Made by a program: the position numbers and the translations under genes. Of a stretch of DNA of 12,015 nt, positions 1 through 7,181 are shown one piece after another. The stretch is from positions 1 through 12,015 of the forward strand of contig JADNRX010001258.1 of the NCBI GenBank assembly GCA_015501595.1, read 5' to 3'. Positions within the stretch are counted from its first letter, which is position 1, and every line of letters starts with the position of its first letter. The notes under the pieces are model-generated. The model was not told the origin of the DNA, did no database searches, and worked only from the letters and a program-made list of their open reading frames with translations. The stretch comes from Hymenopellis radicata. Taxonomy: Eukaryota > Basidiomycota > Agaricomycetes > Agaricales > Physalacriaceae.

Positions 1-94
1 TTCAACAGGGCCGGTAGTACTAATTACCTATTTTGAACGTTTAACAGTGAACAATGGGTCGCTCTGTTTGTTTCGATTTGGCAGCTTCAAAATC

Positions 95-100
95 TATAAG
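95..100 (+). promoter_or_regulatory. TATA-like box upstream of F-box copy 1
   Basis: TATAAG lies about 138 bp before the chosen ATG at 238. Fungal transcription can start 40-100 bp downstream of such a box, which would leave a short leader. The motif is short and could be chance. Confidence 0.35.
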
Positions 101-164
101 AGCGGGATCACACTCTCTTGACCCGTTATCCTCTTTGTTTCGACCAACACTCAACTTCAGTCTT

Positions 165-212
165 GTATGTCTTGTGTATTTTCACCGTATTGCTGACTGA
201 CAAGGAGACTAG
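165..212 (+). other. Possible 5'UTR intron of F-box copy 1
   Basis: GTATGT (165-170), a CTGAC branch-like motif (193-197) and a TAG acceptor (210-212) would define a 48-bp intron ending 25 bp before the ATG. The same three motifs occur in the same order in the leader of copy 2 (2470-2506), where the interval is only 37 bp, which is short even for fungi. Conservation supports a splicing role, while the short length in copy 2 argues for caution. Confidence 0.3.
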
Positions 213-237
213 ATTGCGACACAGTTTAACTATCATC

Positions 238-2006
238 ATGTCCTCGAGCAACAACCAGCTCTCCAGCATGCCAACCGCGTCGGCGGCATCCCACATCTCT
301 GTGAGTGAAAAGGCTTCACTCGACAATACTGGCTCTGCAGTGCAACAAGCTTTATCGCTTGCGAAATCTCTCCCCGTGGACCTCTCCCGCCTCCTTCGCA
401 CGAATGATTCGCCTTCGTCCCAGGATGCAATCTTCGTCTCAGAGTGGACTCGTCTTCTTGGCAACTTGATTGTACAACTAGATGCCGCGATAGCCGATGC
501 ATCTGCTGTTCCATCCCTCATCTCCTCGACAGCCCAGTGTACATCTATCGACAAACAAAAGGCACAGTGTGCAGACTTGCAGCGCCTTCGAGACCAAGTC
601 CAGTCCGTGAATTCGACCATACGTCAATTACCCACAGAAATCTGGCAGCAGATTTTCCTCTTCGTCCATCAGTCGACTGGTGATAACGGATGGATGTCTT
701 TTGATCCGCGGGATCCCGTCTACAGAATCGGCCAGGTGTGCCAAAAGTGGCGCCGTATATCGCATCACCTTCCACGGTTGTGGTCTCGGTTTTTCATTTC
801 GGGAACACATGTTTCGCACTTGTCGTACGGCGTGTCCCCCTCCAAACGGTGCTGGAGCGCTCGTGCAAAGTTCCGCTTGAATTCACGTTCAGATGTGGCC
901 GCTCACTACGTGACGAAGGGCGGAAGGCCCGTACTAATACCCAGCTTCTTTCCCTATTAATGCAGCACTCCTCGAGGTGGCGACACGTCAAGTTTATAGG
1001 CATGAGTCTTGCGGAGGCGCTGCTCCTGGGGGATGTCCATAGGCGGATTCCCCTGCTGCGGTCCGTAAAACTCCACTTGTGCTTGGATTCTGTCGAATCT
1101 GAGCGCACAGATATGGTTTCGGCCTTTGAGATTGCGCCGGAGCTCTCACACGTAGACTTGTGCAGTATCCCGCTTGGACATGTGCTGTTGGATCCTTGTG
1201 CTAAGCAGAACCTCCGGTATCTGCGAGTAAACCGCTCCACTGCTGCAGATTGGATGTTTTCCTGTCGCACTCCTGCCTTATCCGATGTCCTTCGCACATA
1301 TCCCAAGCTAACGAACATCACTCACCGTCGTTGTTCGTTCCTTGATGCTGTCACTTGGCCCGCACCTCCTCCGCTTCATACTCCGCGCGCCGTATACACC
1401 AACCTCACGTCCCTTTCAGTCGCCGACGGTGGCTCCATTAATTGTGTCTCGCTACCCAACCTCACGAATTTGGATGTCGGTATTAGTAAAGAGGGTTACT
1501 GCTTCGTCCAGGGTTTATTGCCCTGCGTTGTCAGCCTCCTGCAGCACTCGCGCTGTCATCTTTCCTCTCTTCGTTTACGGTCCGCGGAATGGGATGGAGA
1601 CTCGATGGGCATGCTGCTGTCCCTCATCCCGGATCTGGAGACACTGTCGATCTGGTCGGCAGGGCTACCGGGAATTGACGATATGATGTCTATGTTGATG
1701 CACTTCCTGGGAGAGAAAAGTGAAGCGGACAGCCTGAGGCCGAAGTATGTATCTCAGCTGAAGATGCTGGACATCTCCCTGTGTGTTATGGTGCCTCGGC
1801 TTTTTTCGAGGTGGACGTTCATTAGCAGCGCATTTTTGGAGATGGTCGCTATGCGTGAGAAGTATGGTGCGCTGGAGGTTGTGGAGCTGGAAGGGGACTT
1901 TGAGCGTGGTGAGGAGTTCCCTCATCTGTGCTCTGATGATGACTTGAAGCGGTGGAAGGATTTCTGTGGGAGGCGTTTGATTCGTGCATATATGTCGGCG
2001 CACTGA
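238..2006 (+). pseudogene. F-box/LRR-like protein, copy 1, single-base frameshift
   Basis: Probable F-box substrate-adaptor protein, expected to bind Skp1 and present targets to an SCF ubiquitin ligase; the substrate is unknown. The ATG at 238 is chosen because the protein start (MSSS...QLS..P) matches copy 2 at 2532; the longer upstream open frame is leader sequence. Visible parts: a Ser-rich N-terminus (1-30), a helical segment 'LLRTNDSPSSQD' (about 52-63), a charged helix (about 106-126), the F-box core 'IRQLPTEIWQQIF' (128-140), and the W-rich follow-on 'VCQKWRRISHHLPRLWS' (167-183). After that come irregular leucine-rich segments typical of Agaricomycete F-box families. The first frame runs to a stop at 960; homology jumps frame at the C5 run 836-840 and then continues to the TGA at 2004-2006. 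The spacing relative to copy 2 is exactly one base short, so this is a 1-bp deletion or a sequencing error, not an intron. The restored length would be near 590 residues. The F-box lies before the break, so a truncated product would keep it but lose the C-terminal recognition region. Confidence 0.8.
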
Positions 2007-2453
2007 TACAAAGGTCTGTTATGGCGATGTATAGATATGGTTTGCTGTGGGTATCTGTGTATGTCTGTATATATGGTTGTCGAGTAATTCATTTTGTTCA
2101 CACCGAACTCTCAGAGAGTTTGCATCTGAAACTGTCAGAGCCCTTCAATTGAAATCCAACAGATAACCAACAAGTGCTGCTCATTCTTTCACTTGTTGTA
2201 CAGTTCATAGTTGTACAATAGTTGTAGTAAAATCATAGGGTCTCTGTGGTTGTGAAGAAGCGTGTTGTCGAGGAAGGTGGTAGCCATCACCGGCATCCGA
2301 ACTTCCTTATTTCCTGCCATGACGGCGAATACTCGTGCGTTCCTCAGGCTTATGTCCATGTGCAGACGGCGGTAGTCACCAATTTTCAGCTTTTGAACAG
2401 TGAGACATCCCGTGACCATCCTCCTCTTTGTTTCTCATCATCCAGCACAATCC
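2007..2453. other. Intergenic spacer between F-box copies 1 and 2
   Basis: No convincing gene is present. The spacer contains the 3' end region of copy 1, a small perfect inverted repeat at 2168-2198, three GTTGTA repeats (2195, 2210, 2221), and from about 2371 the duplicated upstream block of copy 2. Short open frames here lack codon or domain signals. Confidence 0.6.
2168..2198. terminator. Small inverted repeat 3' of F-box copy 1
   Basis: CAACAAGTG (2168-2176) and CACTTGTTG (2190-2198) are perfect 9-bp inverted arms with a 13-bp loop, 162 bp after the copy 1 stop. It could be a 3'UTR hairpin or a small element remnant. The terminator label is only positional; fungal polymerase II termination does not depend on such hairpins. 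Confidence 0.2.
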
Positions 2454-2460
2454 TTTATAT
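2454..2460 (+). promoter_or_regulatory. TATA-like box upstream of F-box copy 2
   Basis: TTTATAT lies about 72 bp before the ATG at 2532, a reasonable spacing for a fungal TATA element. It does not align exactly with the TATAAG of copy 1 (95-100), so the two promoters may have drifted. Confidence 0.35.
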
Positions 2461-2469
2461 CGTGCTTAA

Positions 2470-2506
2470 GTATGTTCACCTCATTGCAGACTGATGAGGT
2501 GACTAG
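2470..2506 (+). other. Possible 5'UTR intron of F-box copy 2
   Basis: GTATGT (2470-2475), CTGAT (2491-2495) and a TAG acceptor (2504-2506) parallel the motifs at 165-212 of copy 1. A 37-bp intron is below the usual fungal range, so this copy may have lost efficient splicing or the motifs may be coincidental. Confidence 0.2.
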
Positions 2507-2531
2507 AGAGGAACCAAATTCAACCATTATC

Positions 2532-4318
2532 ATGTCTTCGAGCTCGACGAGCGATGATCAACTCTCCAACCTGCCGCCATCCCGCATCGGTGCGAGTCGA
2601 AATTATTTACTCGATAATACGGCCTCCACTAGTAGAGATGGTCGACAAGCCTTGTCGCTTCCGACATGTCTCCCCTTAAACGTCCAACACCTCCTTATAA
2701 TTATCCAGCACCTCCTTCTCACCAACGATCCGCCTTCAGCTCAGCATTCCGTCATTATCTCAAAATGTGTCCGTCTTATAGACACCCACGTTGCGCGACT
2801 AGACGCCGCAATGGCTCTTACTTCCAGTGCCAAACCCTATATTTCCACGACACCTTTACGCATGCCATTGAACCGGTCTGCATCCATCGACGAGCAAAAG
2901 ACACAGCGTGCAGACTTGCAGCGTTTTCGAGAGCGAGTGCAGTCCATGGATTCGGTTGTCCGTCGATTACCCCAAGAGATCTGGCAGGAGGTCTTCCTTT
3001 TCGTCCGTGCACACGGCGAGTGGGTAGATATCTTCGATCTGCGAGATTCCGTTTACACGGTCGGCCAGGTGTGCCAACAATGGCGCCGTGCATCCCAGTC
3101 CTGCCCTCGTCTGTGGTCTCGGATTCTTATTCTTGTCTCAAGATTAGTGGACGTGCCGCAAGGCGAGTCTCACCTCCGGACGGTGCTGGAGCGCTCACGG
3201 AGTGTTCCTCTCGACTTCGGGTTGGATTGCGGGCGTAGAATTGTCTCCGCACCGGAGACGCATGCGCGAATGCTTTCAGTGTTGATGCAGCATTCGTCGA
3301 GGTGGCGATCCGCCGAGTTTTCGGCAATGTCCCTAAACGATGCACTGCTTCTCGAGAATGTCCGTGGACGCGTTCCAGAACTGGAGTCCATCACACTCAG
3401 TGAGGTGTGCTTGCAGCGTACCGGATCTGAGCGCATCGTGACTTCCGCATTTGAGATCGCGCCGAAGCTAATGCGGGTGGACTTGCATTTCGTCACGCTG
3501 GGCAGGTGTTGTTGGACTCTCGTGCTAAAGAGAACATTCAGTATCTGCGAGTCGCGAATTCCAACGGCGAGCAACATTTGATCAGCCGCACTCCTTCACT
3601 GTTCGACATCCTTCGGGAATATCCCAAGCTGACCACCGTTGATCTCTATTGCACAAGTGCGCTTGATGCTTTTTATTGGCCCGCGCCTCCTCCGTCTGAA
3701 GCTCCGCGCTCCGTCTACCCCAATGTCACCTCTCTACGCGTGGTGGAGGGGGATTCAGGCCTGAACTTCATCTCCCTCCCCAACCTCATCGATTTGAATG
3801 TTGGTATGGATCATTCGGATTTGATCCAGGATTTACTTCCTTGCGTTATCAGCCTCCTGCAGCACTCACGCTGTCGTCTTACCTCTCTTCATCTCCACCA
3901 CGCCAAGTGGGACGAGAAATTGCTCGGCGTGCTTTTTGGGCTCGTTCCGGATTTGGAGACGTTGTTGATCACGTTTTTGGAGCTCGGTCTTACCAACAGG
4001 ATGTCTATGCTGATGCGCTTCCTTGGAGAGAAGGGTGATGATGGCTTGCAGCCGAAGTATGTCCCGCGGCTGAAGACGCTGGGTATTTACCTATCTGGGT
4101 GGTCCGACCCGAAGCCACGGTGGAGGTTTATTAGCAAGGTGTTTCTGGATATGGTCGCTATGCGCGAGAGATGTGGTGCGCTAGAGGTTGTGAGGCTGCG
4201 CGGGGACTGTAGACGTCTCAGGGAGTTCCCGCATTCGGGCTTTGATGATTGGGAGCGGTGGAACGATATGAGTAAGAGGGGTTTGATTGATGTACCTGTA
4301 GTGGATTATGCTTACTGA
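2532..4318 (+). pseudogene. F-box/LRR-like protein, copy 2, single-base frameshift
   Basis: Tandem paralogue of the gene at 238, same expected role (SCF substrate adaptor, target unknown). The start at 2532 (MSSSSTSDDQLS) matches copy 1. The F-box core 'VRRLPQEIWQEVF' lies at about residues 143-155 and 'VCQQWRRASQSCPRLWS' at 180-196, preceded by 'LLLTNDPPSAQ' (61-71) and a charged helix (120-138). The first frame closes at 3581, but homology to copy 1 ('FEIAP.L..VDL' then 'LLD..AK.N..YLRV') moves frame at about 3503-3506: copy 1 has GGACATGTG where copy 2 has GGCAGGTG, one base fewer. The second frame then runs to a TGA at 4316-4318, for a notional total near 595 residues. Copy 2 lacks the copy 1 frameshift (its equivalent near 3165-3185 is in frame), so the two lesions arose independently. 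A pseudogene is the simplest reading; an assembly error is the alternative. Confidence 0.8.
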
Positions 4319-5168
4319 TATGGAGGTCTTTTATTGGTGCATGTATGGAGTAAATTGTACTACATATCGTTCATGTATCAGACAACAGCCTTTGACTCGG
4401 AGCAGCCAATTTAAGGAGCGCACTTCATTCTTTACTATATCAGCATACTTCTTACCGTCTTCTAGTTATAGACTTCACAAATAATGAATTGCCTGTTAGT
4501 TATCGTATCGACTCTACAATTGTGCCACAACCTGTCACGCTTACACGTCCCACGTGTCCGTGTCACAATCTAACAAGGCCAAATTCAAGGTTCGTCTTCT
4601 TCTTCCACCAATAAGGCAAGTCGCACGACCTTTGTCTTGTGCGTGAGAGGCGTCCGGATGGAAGCGATGGAGAGGACTAGCGTTGTGGGTTGTGGGGGGA
4701 CACGACGATGCCGCAAAGCGGCGGTCTGCCTGTCGAAGTGTGGCGGTGGACGCCCGACTCGAAAAGGCAGAGGGTGATGTCGTGCCCAGTACACAAGGAG
4801 AATGGGTTTGAGGGAAGGAGAGAGTAAACCCAAACATACCAAGCGTGAAGAAAAGAAAGGGACGGTGGGTGGGGATCCAAAAAGGAGGAGAATGATGAGA
4901 GGTGGGCCATCGAGCGACTGATACGCTCGGATTGCCAGTGGTGGTCGCGTCGAGCAAGAGGCTTGACACGCACACGATCTCGGGCCCGAAATAGATCGGA
5001 CAGTCATCACAGCCATGTCATCGATTTCGGCCCGCCTCTAAGACGACGTCTGTAACACTCCTTGCCTTATCTTACACTGACGCTAGCCGTTCGCAAGCTC
5101 ACGTAGCTTTAGCTAACACGAAGGCTCTTCTGTACTGCGCTTCGTGACTGCGCGTATTAGGCTTCGAG
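4319..5168. other. Intergenic region with no supported gene
   Basis: About 850 bp without a recognisable coding region. Visible features are a CACGTG palindrome at 4551-4556 between TGTCAC-like words, a strongly purine-rich top strand at about 4790-4905, and an imperfect inverted repeat (4981-4998 with 5022-5034). Three overlapping minus-strand open frames between 4541 and 5016 are Pro/Ser-rich with no domain I recognise. They may be compositional, or may cover the 5' part of a spliced minus-strand gene. Confidence 0.5.
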
Positions 5169-5176
5169 ATATAAAG
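5169..5176 (+). promoter_or_regulatory. TATA box of F-box gene 3
   Basis: ATATAAAG, a good TATA match, lies 21 bp before the ATG at 5197 and 93 bp before the ATG at 5269. The close spacing to 5197 is tight for a leader. If transcription starts about 30 bp downstream, the start could instead be the ATG at 5269. Confidence 0.45.
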
Positions 5177-5199
5177 TTCAATTCACCAGCAGACTCATG

Positions 5200-5256
5200 G
5201 TAAGAAAACCCTCTTGCTGTCGCCACTGACAATTCACTTACCTTCCCATCGCCCAG
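5200..5256 (+). other. Probable intron directly after the ATG of F-box gene 3
   Basis: A textbook small fungal intron of 57 bp: GTAAGA donor at 5200, CTGAC branch site (5226-5230, branch A about 5229), pyrimidine-rich tract and GCCCAG acceptor ending at 5256. The upstream exon would carry only ATG (5197-5199) as coding sequence; joining gives a phase-0 fusion in frame with the long ORF (MSHCAMGTRP). It could also be a 5'UTR intron if translation starts at 5269. Confidence 0.6.
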
Positions 5257-6517
5257 TCGCACTGCGCGATGGGTACGCGTCCCGATGCGCTCCGAGAAAG
5301 TCCAAATGCTCTGCCTGCTGCTATAGAATACCTGCTCTCATCTAACGACTGTCCATCCGATGCTGATATCCCGATTTTGCACGAATGCCATGCTCTCTTC
5401 TCCACGCACCTCACGCGTCTCGACGACGAAATCGCCTCGCTGTCATCATCCTCGGATCGCGAAACACTCCAACGATTGAAGGACGACCGCACTGTGTTGC
5501 AGGATCGTTCGCGGCAGATTTTAGGCGCACTGTCTGCCATTCGAAGGTTTCCGAAGGAGGTTCTCCAGGAAATCTTTCTCAAGCTCATTCCCGACGCTGG
5601 CTTTGTGGTTCTCGATCCTCAGCAGGGTGCTTGGGCTGTCAGTCGCGTCTGCAGCGGCTGGCGCTCCGCGTCACGATACCCTCATCTTTGGACGACTTTC
5701 CGACTCATCACATCCAAAAGATGCGCTTGTGTCGGGGACGGCGGACCTGTTGCGCTTCTCGATACCGCTCTGCGTTATAGTGGATCCTGCAAGTTGGATT
5801 TTCATGTCGAGTTCCAACACAATAATTGTGTGAGCAATATAAGCCACGTACGGGACTTGTTGGACGTGTTGATGGCCCACTCAGAACGCTGGGCGCACGT
5901 ATCGTTGGTGCTTCCTAGCGAGCTAGGAATGCATTTGGTAGGCGTGCGAGGGAAGATGCCGGAGCTCAGGCGCTTGACATTTGTCGGATACGACCCGGAA
6001 GAGTTCTGGGACATTTTGGGAGAGGAGCTTCCTGTGATTCGTGCATTTGAGGTGGCCCCACAGCTGAGGCAAGTCTCAGTCGAAAACGCACTCCTATGCC
6101 TCAACTACCCGCTGTTGACATCCTTTACCTCGAAGTTCAACGCGGACGTCCCCCTTCCTGTCTCTCCGCTCTTCGTCATCGGACACTGTATGGATCTTGT
6201 TCATATGGATGCTTATGTTGGATGGCATGATGACGATCTTGAAATCGGGACTCGCATCTCGAATACATCCCTTACGCGCCTCACTATCAATGACCCATCT
6301 CTGTTGGCCTCTCTGTCTCTTCCCGCGCTTTTATCCCTTGACGTTGGAGATATGGGCGCCATGTCATGTCTCCCTTTCATTCTTCCATTCCTTGATGTAT
6401 CGCAGTGTTCTCTTACTACGCTTTCTTTTCGCCATTCGACGTTGTCTGGCGCTCCTCTCACAGACATCCTTGCACTCATCCCGTCTTTAACAGATCTGGG
6501 AATTGGGTTTCACATTA

Positions 6518-6666
6518 CTGTCCTATTTCGACCGTAAGTTCACGTCACAGGTCACAAGGCCTGTGAATTTCCTTATCGGACACCGGAAAACGCCTCCGAT
6601 CACTTATCGGGCGTGGGAAGGTCAAAAAATTCAAAATTTTGTGAACTTACGGTCGAAATACTACAG
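6518..6666. mobile_element. 149-bp MITE-like TIR element with TA target duplication
   Basis: The left arm 6518-6543 (starts CTGTCCTATTTCGACCG) and right arm 6641-6666 (ends CGGTCGAAATACTACAG) are 26-bp inverted repeats differing at two adjacent positions (CC against AG). TA precedes (6516-6517) and follows (6667-6668) the element, as expected for a TA target-site duplication of the Tc1/mariner/pogo group or a related MITE. A second inverted repeat lies inside (TCACAGG 6545-6551, CCTGTGA 6560-6566), and the 3' interior is A/T-rich. No transposase is encoded, so it is non-autonomous. It sits in the F-box 3 coding frame; removing it plus one TA restores an open frame. It holds GTAAGT (6534-6539) and ends in CAG (6664-6666), a possible 133-nt intron. 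Family assignment rests only on TA and TIR form. Confidence 0.75.
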
Positions 6667-6702
6667 TAATTCAACAACCATAGCCTTCAAAGTCCCGCAC
6701 GT

Positions 6703-7034
6703 TGTGTAACGGGGAGTTCCCGATATGGTATATGCGCACGGACCTTATGTTGATCGCGTACACGCGATCTTTCCTTACTCTTTTACTACGACTACTGGCT
6801 TTGTTTCTATCCGTTCTTACACTCTACGGGTCCCCGAGGTCCCATTTGGACTCAATCATATTGCTTTATCGTGTTATTTCGGGCCTTCCGGACCTCGACA
6901 GTGTACCTACGGGTTACACTTTTTTTAACACGCAACGACTTGCGTCCAACAGGGAGCGCAAACGGCTTCGACAACAGGTCGAGTCTCCGGATTTGAGGCA
7001 AAAGGCCTCATATACTTACTCGGTGTGTTAGACA
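6703..7034 (+). repeat. Putative 5' LTR (3' boundary uncertain)
   Basis: F-box-like frame ends and a TGTGTAAC/TGTAACGGGG start appears at 6703-6705, matching the TG start of LTRs. Two ends fit: GTTAGACA at 7034 (7 of 8 complementary to TGTGTAAC; LTR of 332 bp) or GTTACA at 6918 (exactly complementary to TGTAAC; LTR of 214 bp). No classic TGG-starting primer site follows either end. The 3' LTR, which would settle the boundary, is outside the window. An 8-bp-arm hairpin lies at 6752-6769. Confidence 0.4.
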
Positions 7035-7181
7035 CCTTTTGTTACTGCTGAAAAATTTTTTTAGCCCCCCCCCACGGACGTCGGCGAGTCAGTCGCCGCT
7101 GCCCATTCTCTACGTTGGTTGTCAAAGGACGCCAGCGCTCCCCCATTCCTCTCGCTTTCGTCTACGCTCTAGGCTACGACG
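7035..7181 (+). other. Retrotransposon leader upstream of gag
   Basis: Sequence between the putative LTR and the first gag ATG. It contains an A5/T7 tract followed by a nine-C run (7065-7073), prone to slippage, and a TGGTTGTCAAAGG stretch at 7116-7128 that begins like a tRNA primer-binding site but is too far from either LTR end to call. No gene is seen here. Confidence 0.35.

Larger units (their letters stand above)
13..4318 (+). repeat. Direct tandem duplication of an F-box gene with its promoter
   Basis: Two diverged copies of one unit lie head to tail. The upstream blocks match around 13-52 and 2371-2405 (GGTAGT, AATT, TTTTGAAC and CAGTGA in the same order). The 5' leaders match around 118-237 and 2410-2531 (CCTCTTTGTTT, GTATGT, GACTAG, ATCATCATG or TTATCATG). 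The coding regions then match along their whole length (238-2006 and 2532-4318). The offset is about 2294-2358 bp, so only small indels separate the copies. Many substitutions show the duplication is not recent. Gene-wide collinearity makes this a segmental duplication rather than retroposition. Confidence 0.85.
5197..6702 (+). pseudogene. F-box protein gene 3, 3' end lost to insertions
   Basis: Third F-box gene, same architecture but clearly more distant from the two upstream copies. Two starts are possible: ATG at 5197 followed at once by an intron (5200-5256), giving MSHCAMGTRP..., or ATG at 5269 without splicing. Numbering from 5269: 'LLSSNDCPSDAD' (22-33, matching 'LLRTNDSPSSQD' in copy 1), a charged helix (about 60-85), the F-box core 'IRRFPKEVLQEIF' (91-103), 'VCSGWRSASRYPHLWT' (127-142), then Leu-rich segments ending in 'LIPSLTDLGIGFHI'. 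That ending corresponds to 'LIPDLETLSI' of copy 1, so about a quarter to a third of the protein is missing. At 6516-6517 (TA) the frame enters a 149-bp TIR element and meets a TAA at 6535. Removing the element with one TA leaves the frame open to 6702 (NSTTIAFKVPHV), where the LTR element begins. The reading frame before the insertion is intact, which suggests disruption was recent or that the element can be spliced out. Confidence 0.75.

Noticed and set aside
118..237. Upstream extension of F-box copy 1 to a TTG at 118
   Set aside because: There is no ATG; copy 2 aligns as protein only from the ATG at 238/2532, and the extra stretch matches leader DNA with splice-like motifs.
780..860. Intron explaining the frame change in F-box copy 1
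   Set aside because: Copy 2 is collinear and just one base longer across the interval, so no intron-sized sequence is present.
4541..5016. Three overlapping minus-strand open frames of 98-144 residues
   Set aside because: No recognisable domain, mutual overlap in different frames, and strong pyrimidine bias of that strand; not enough to call a gene.
6518..6543. TGTCC at 6519 as the start of the 5' LTR
   Set aside because: The sequence is one arm of a 149-bp TIR element flanked by TA, and F-box frame resumes after it; the LTR start fits better at 6703-6705.
6503..6709. Separate small protein across the TIR element
   Set aside because: The frame runs through both inverted arms of the mobile element and ends in LTR sequence; only the last part after 6668 matches the F-box frame.
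6702..7031. 109-residue open frame in the putative LTR
   Set aside because: Lies inside LTR-like non-coding sequence, has no domain, and starts at the LTR edge.
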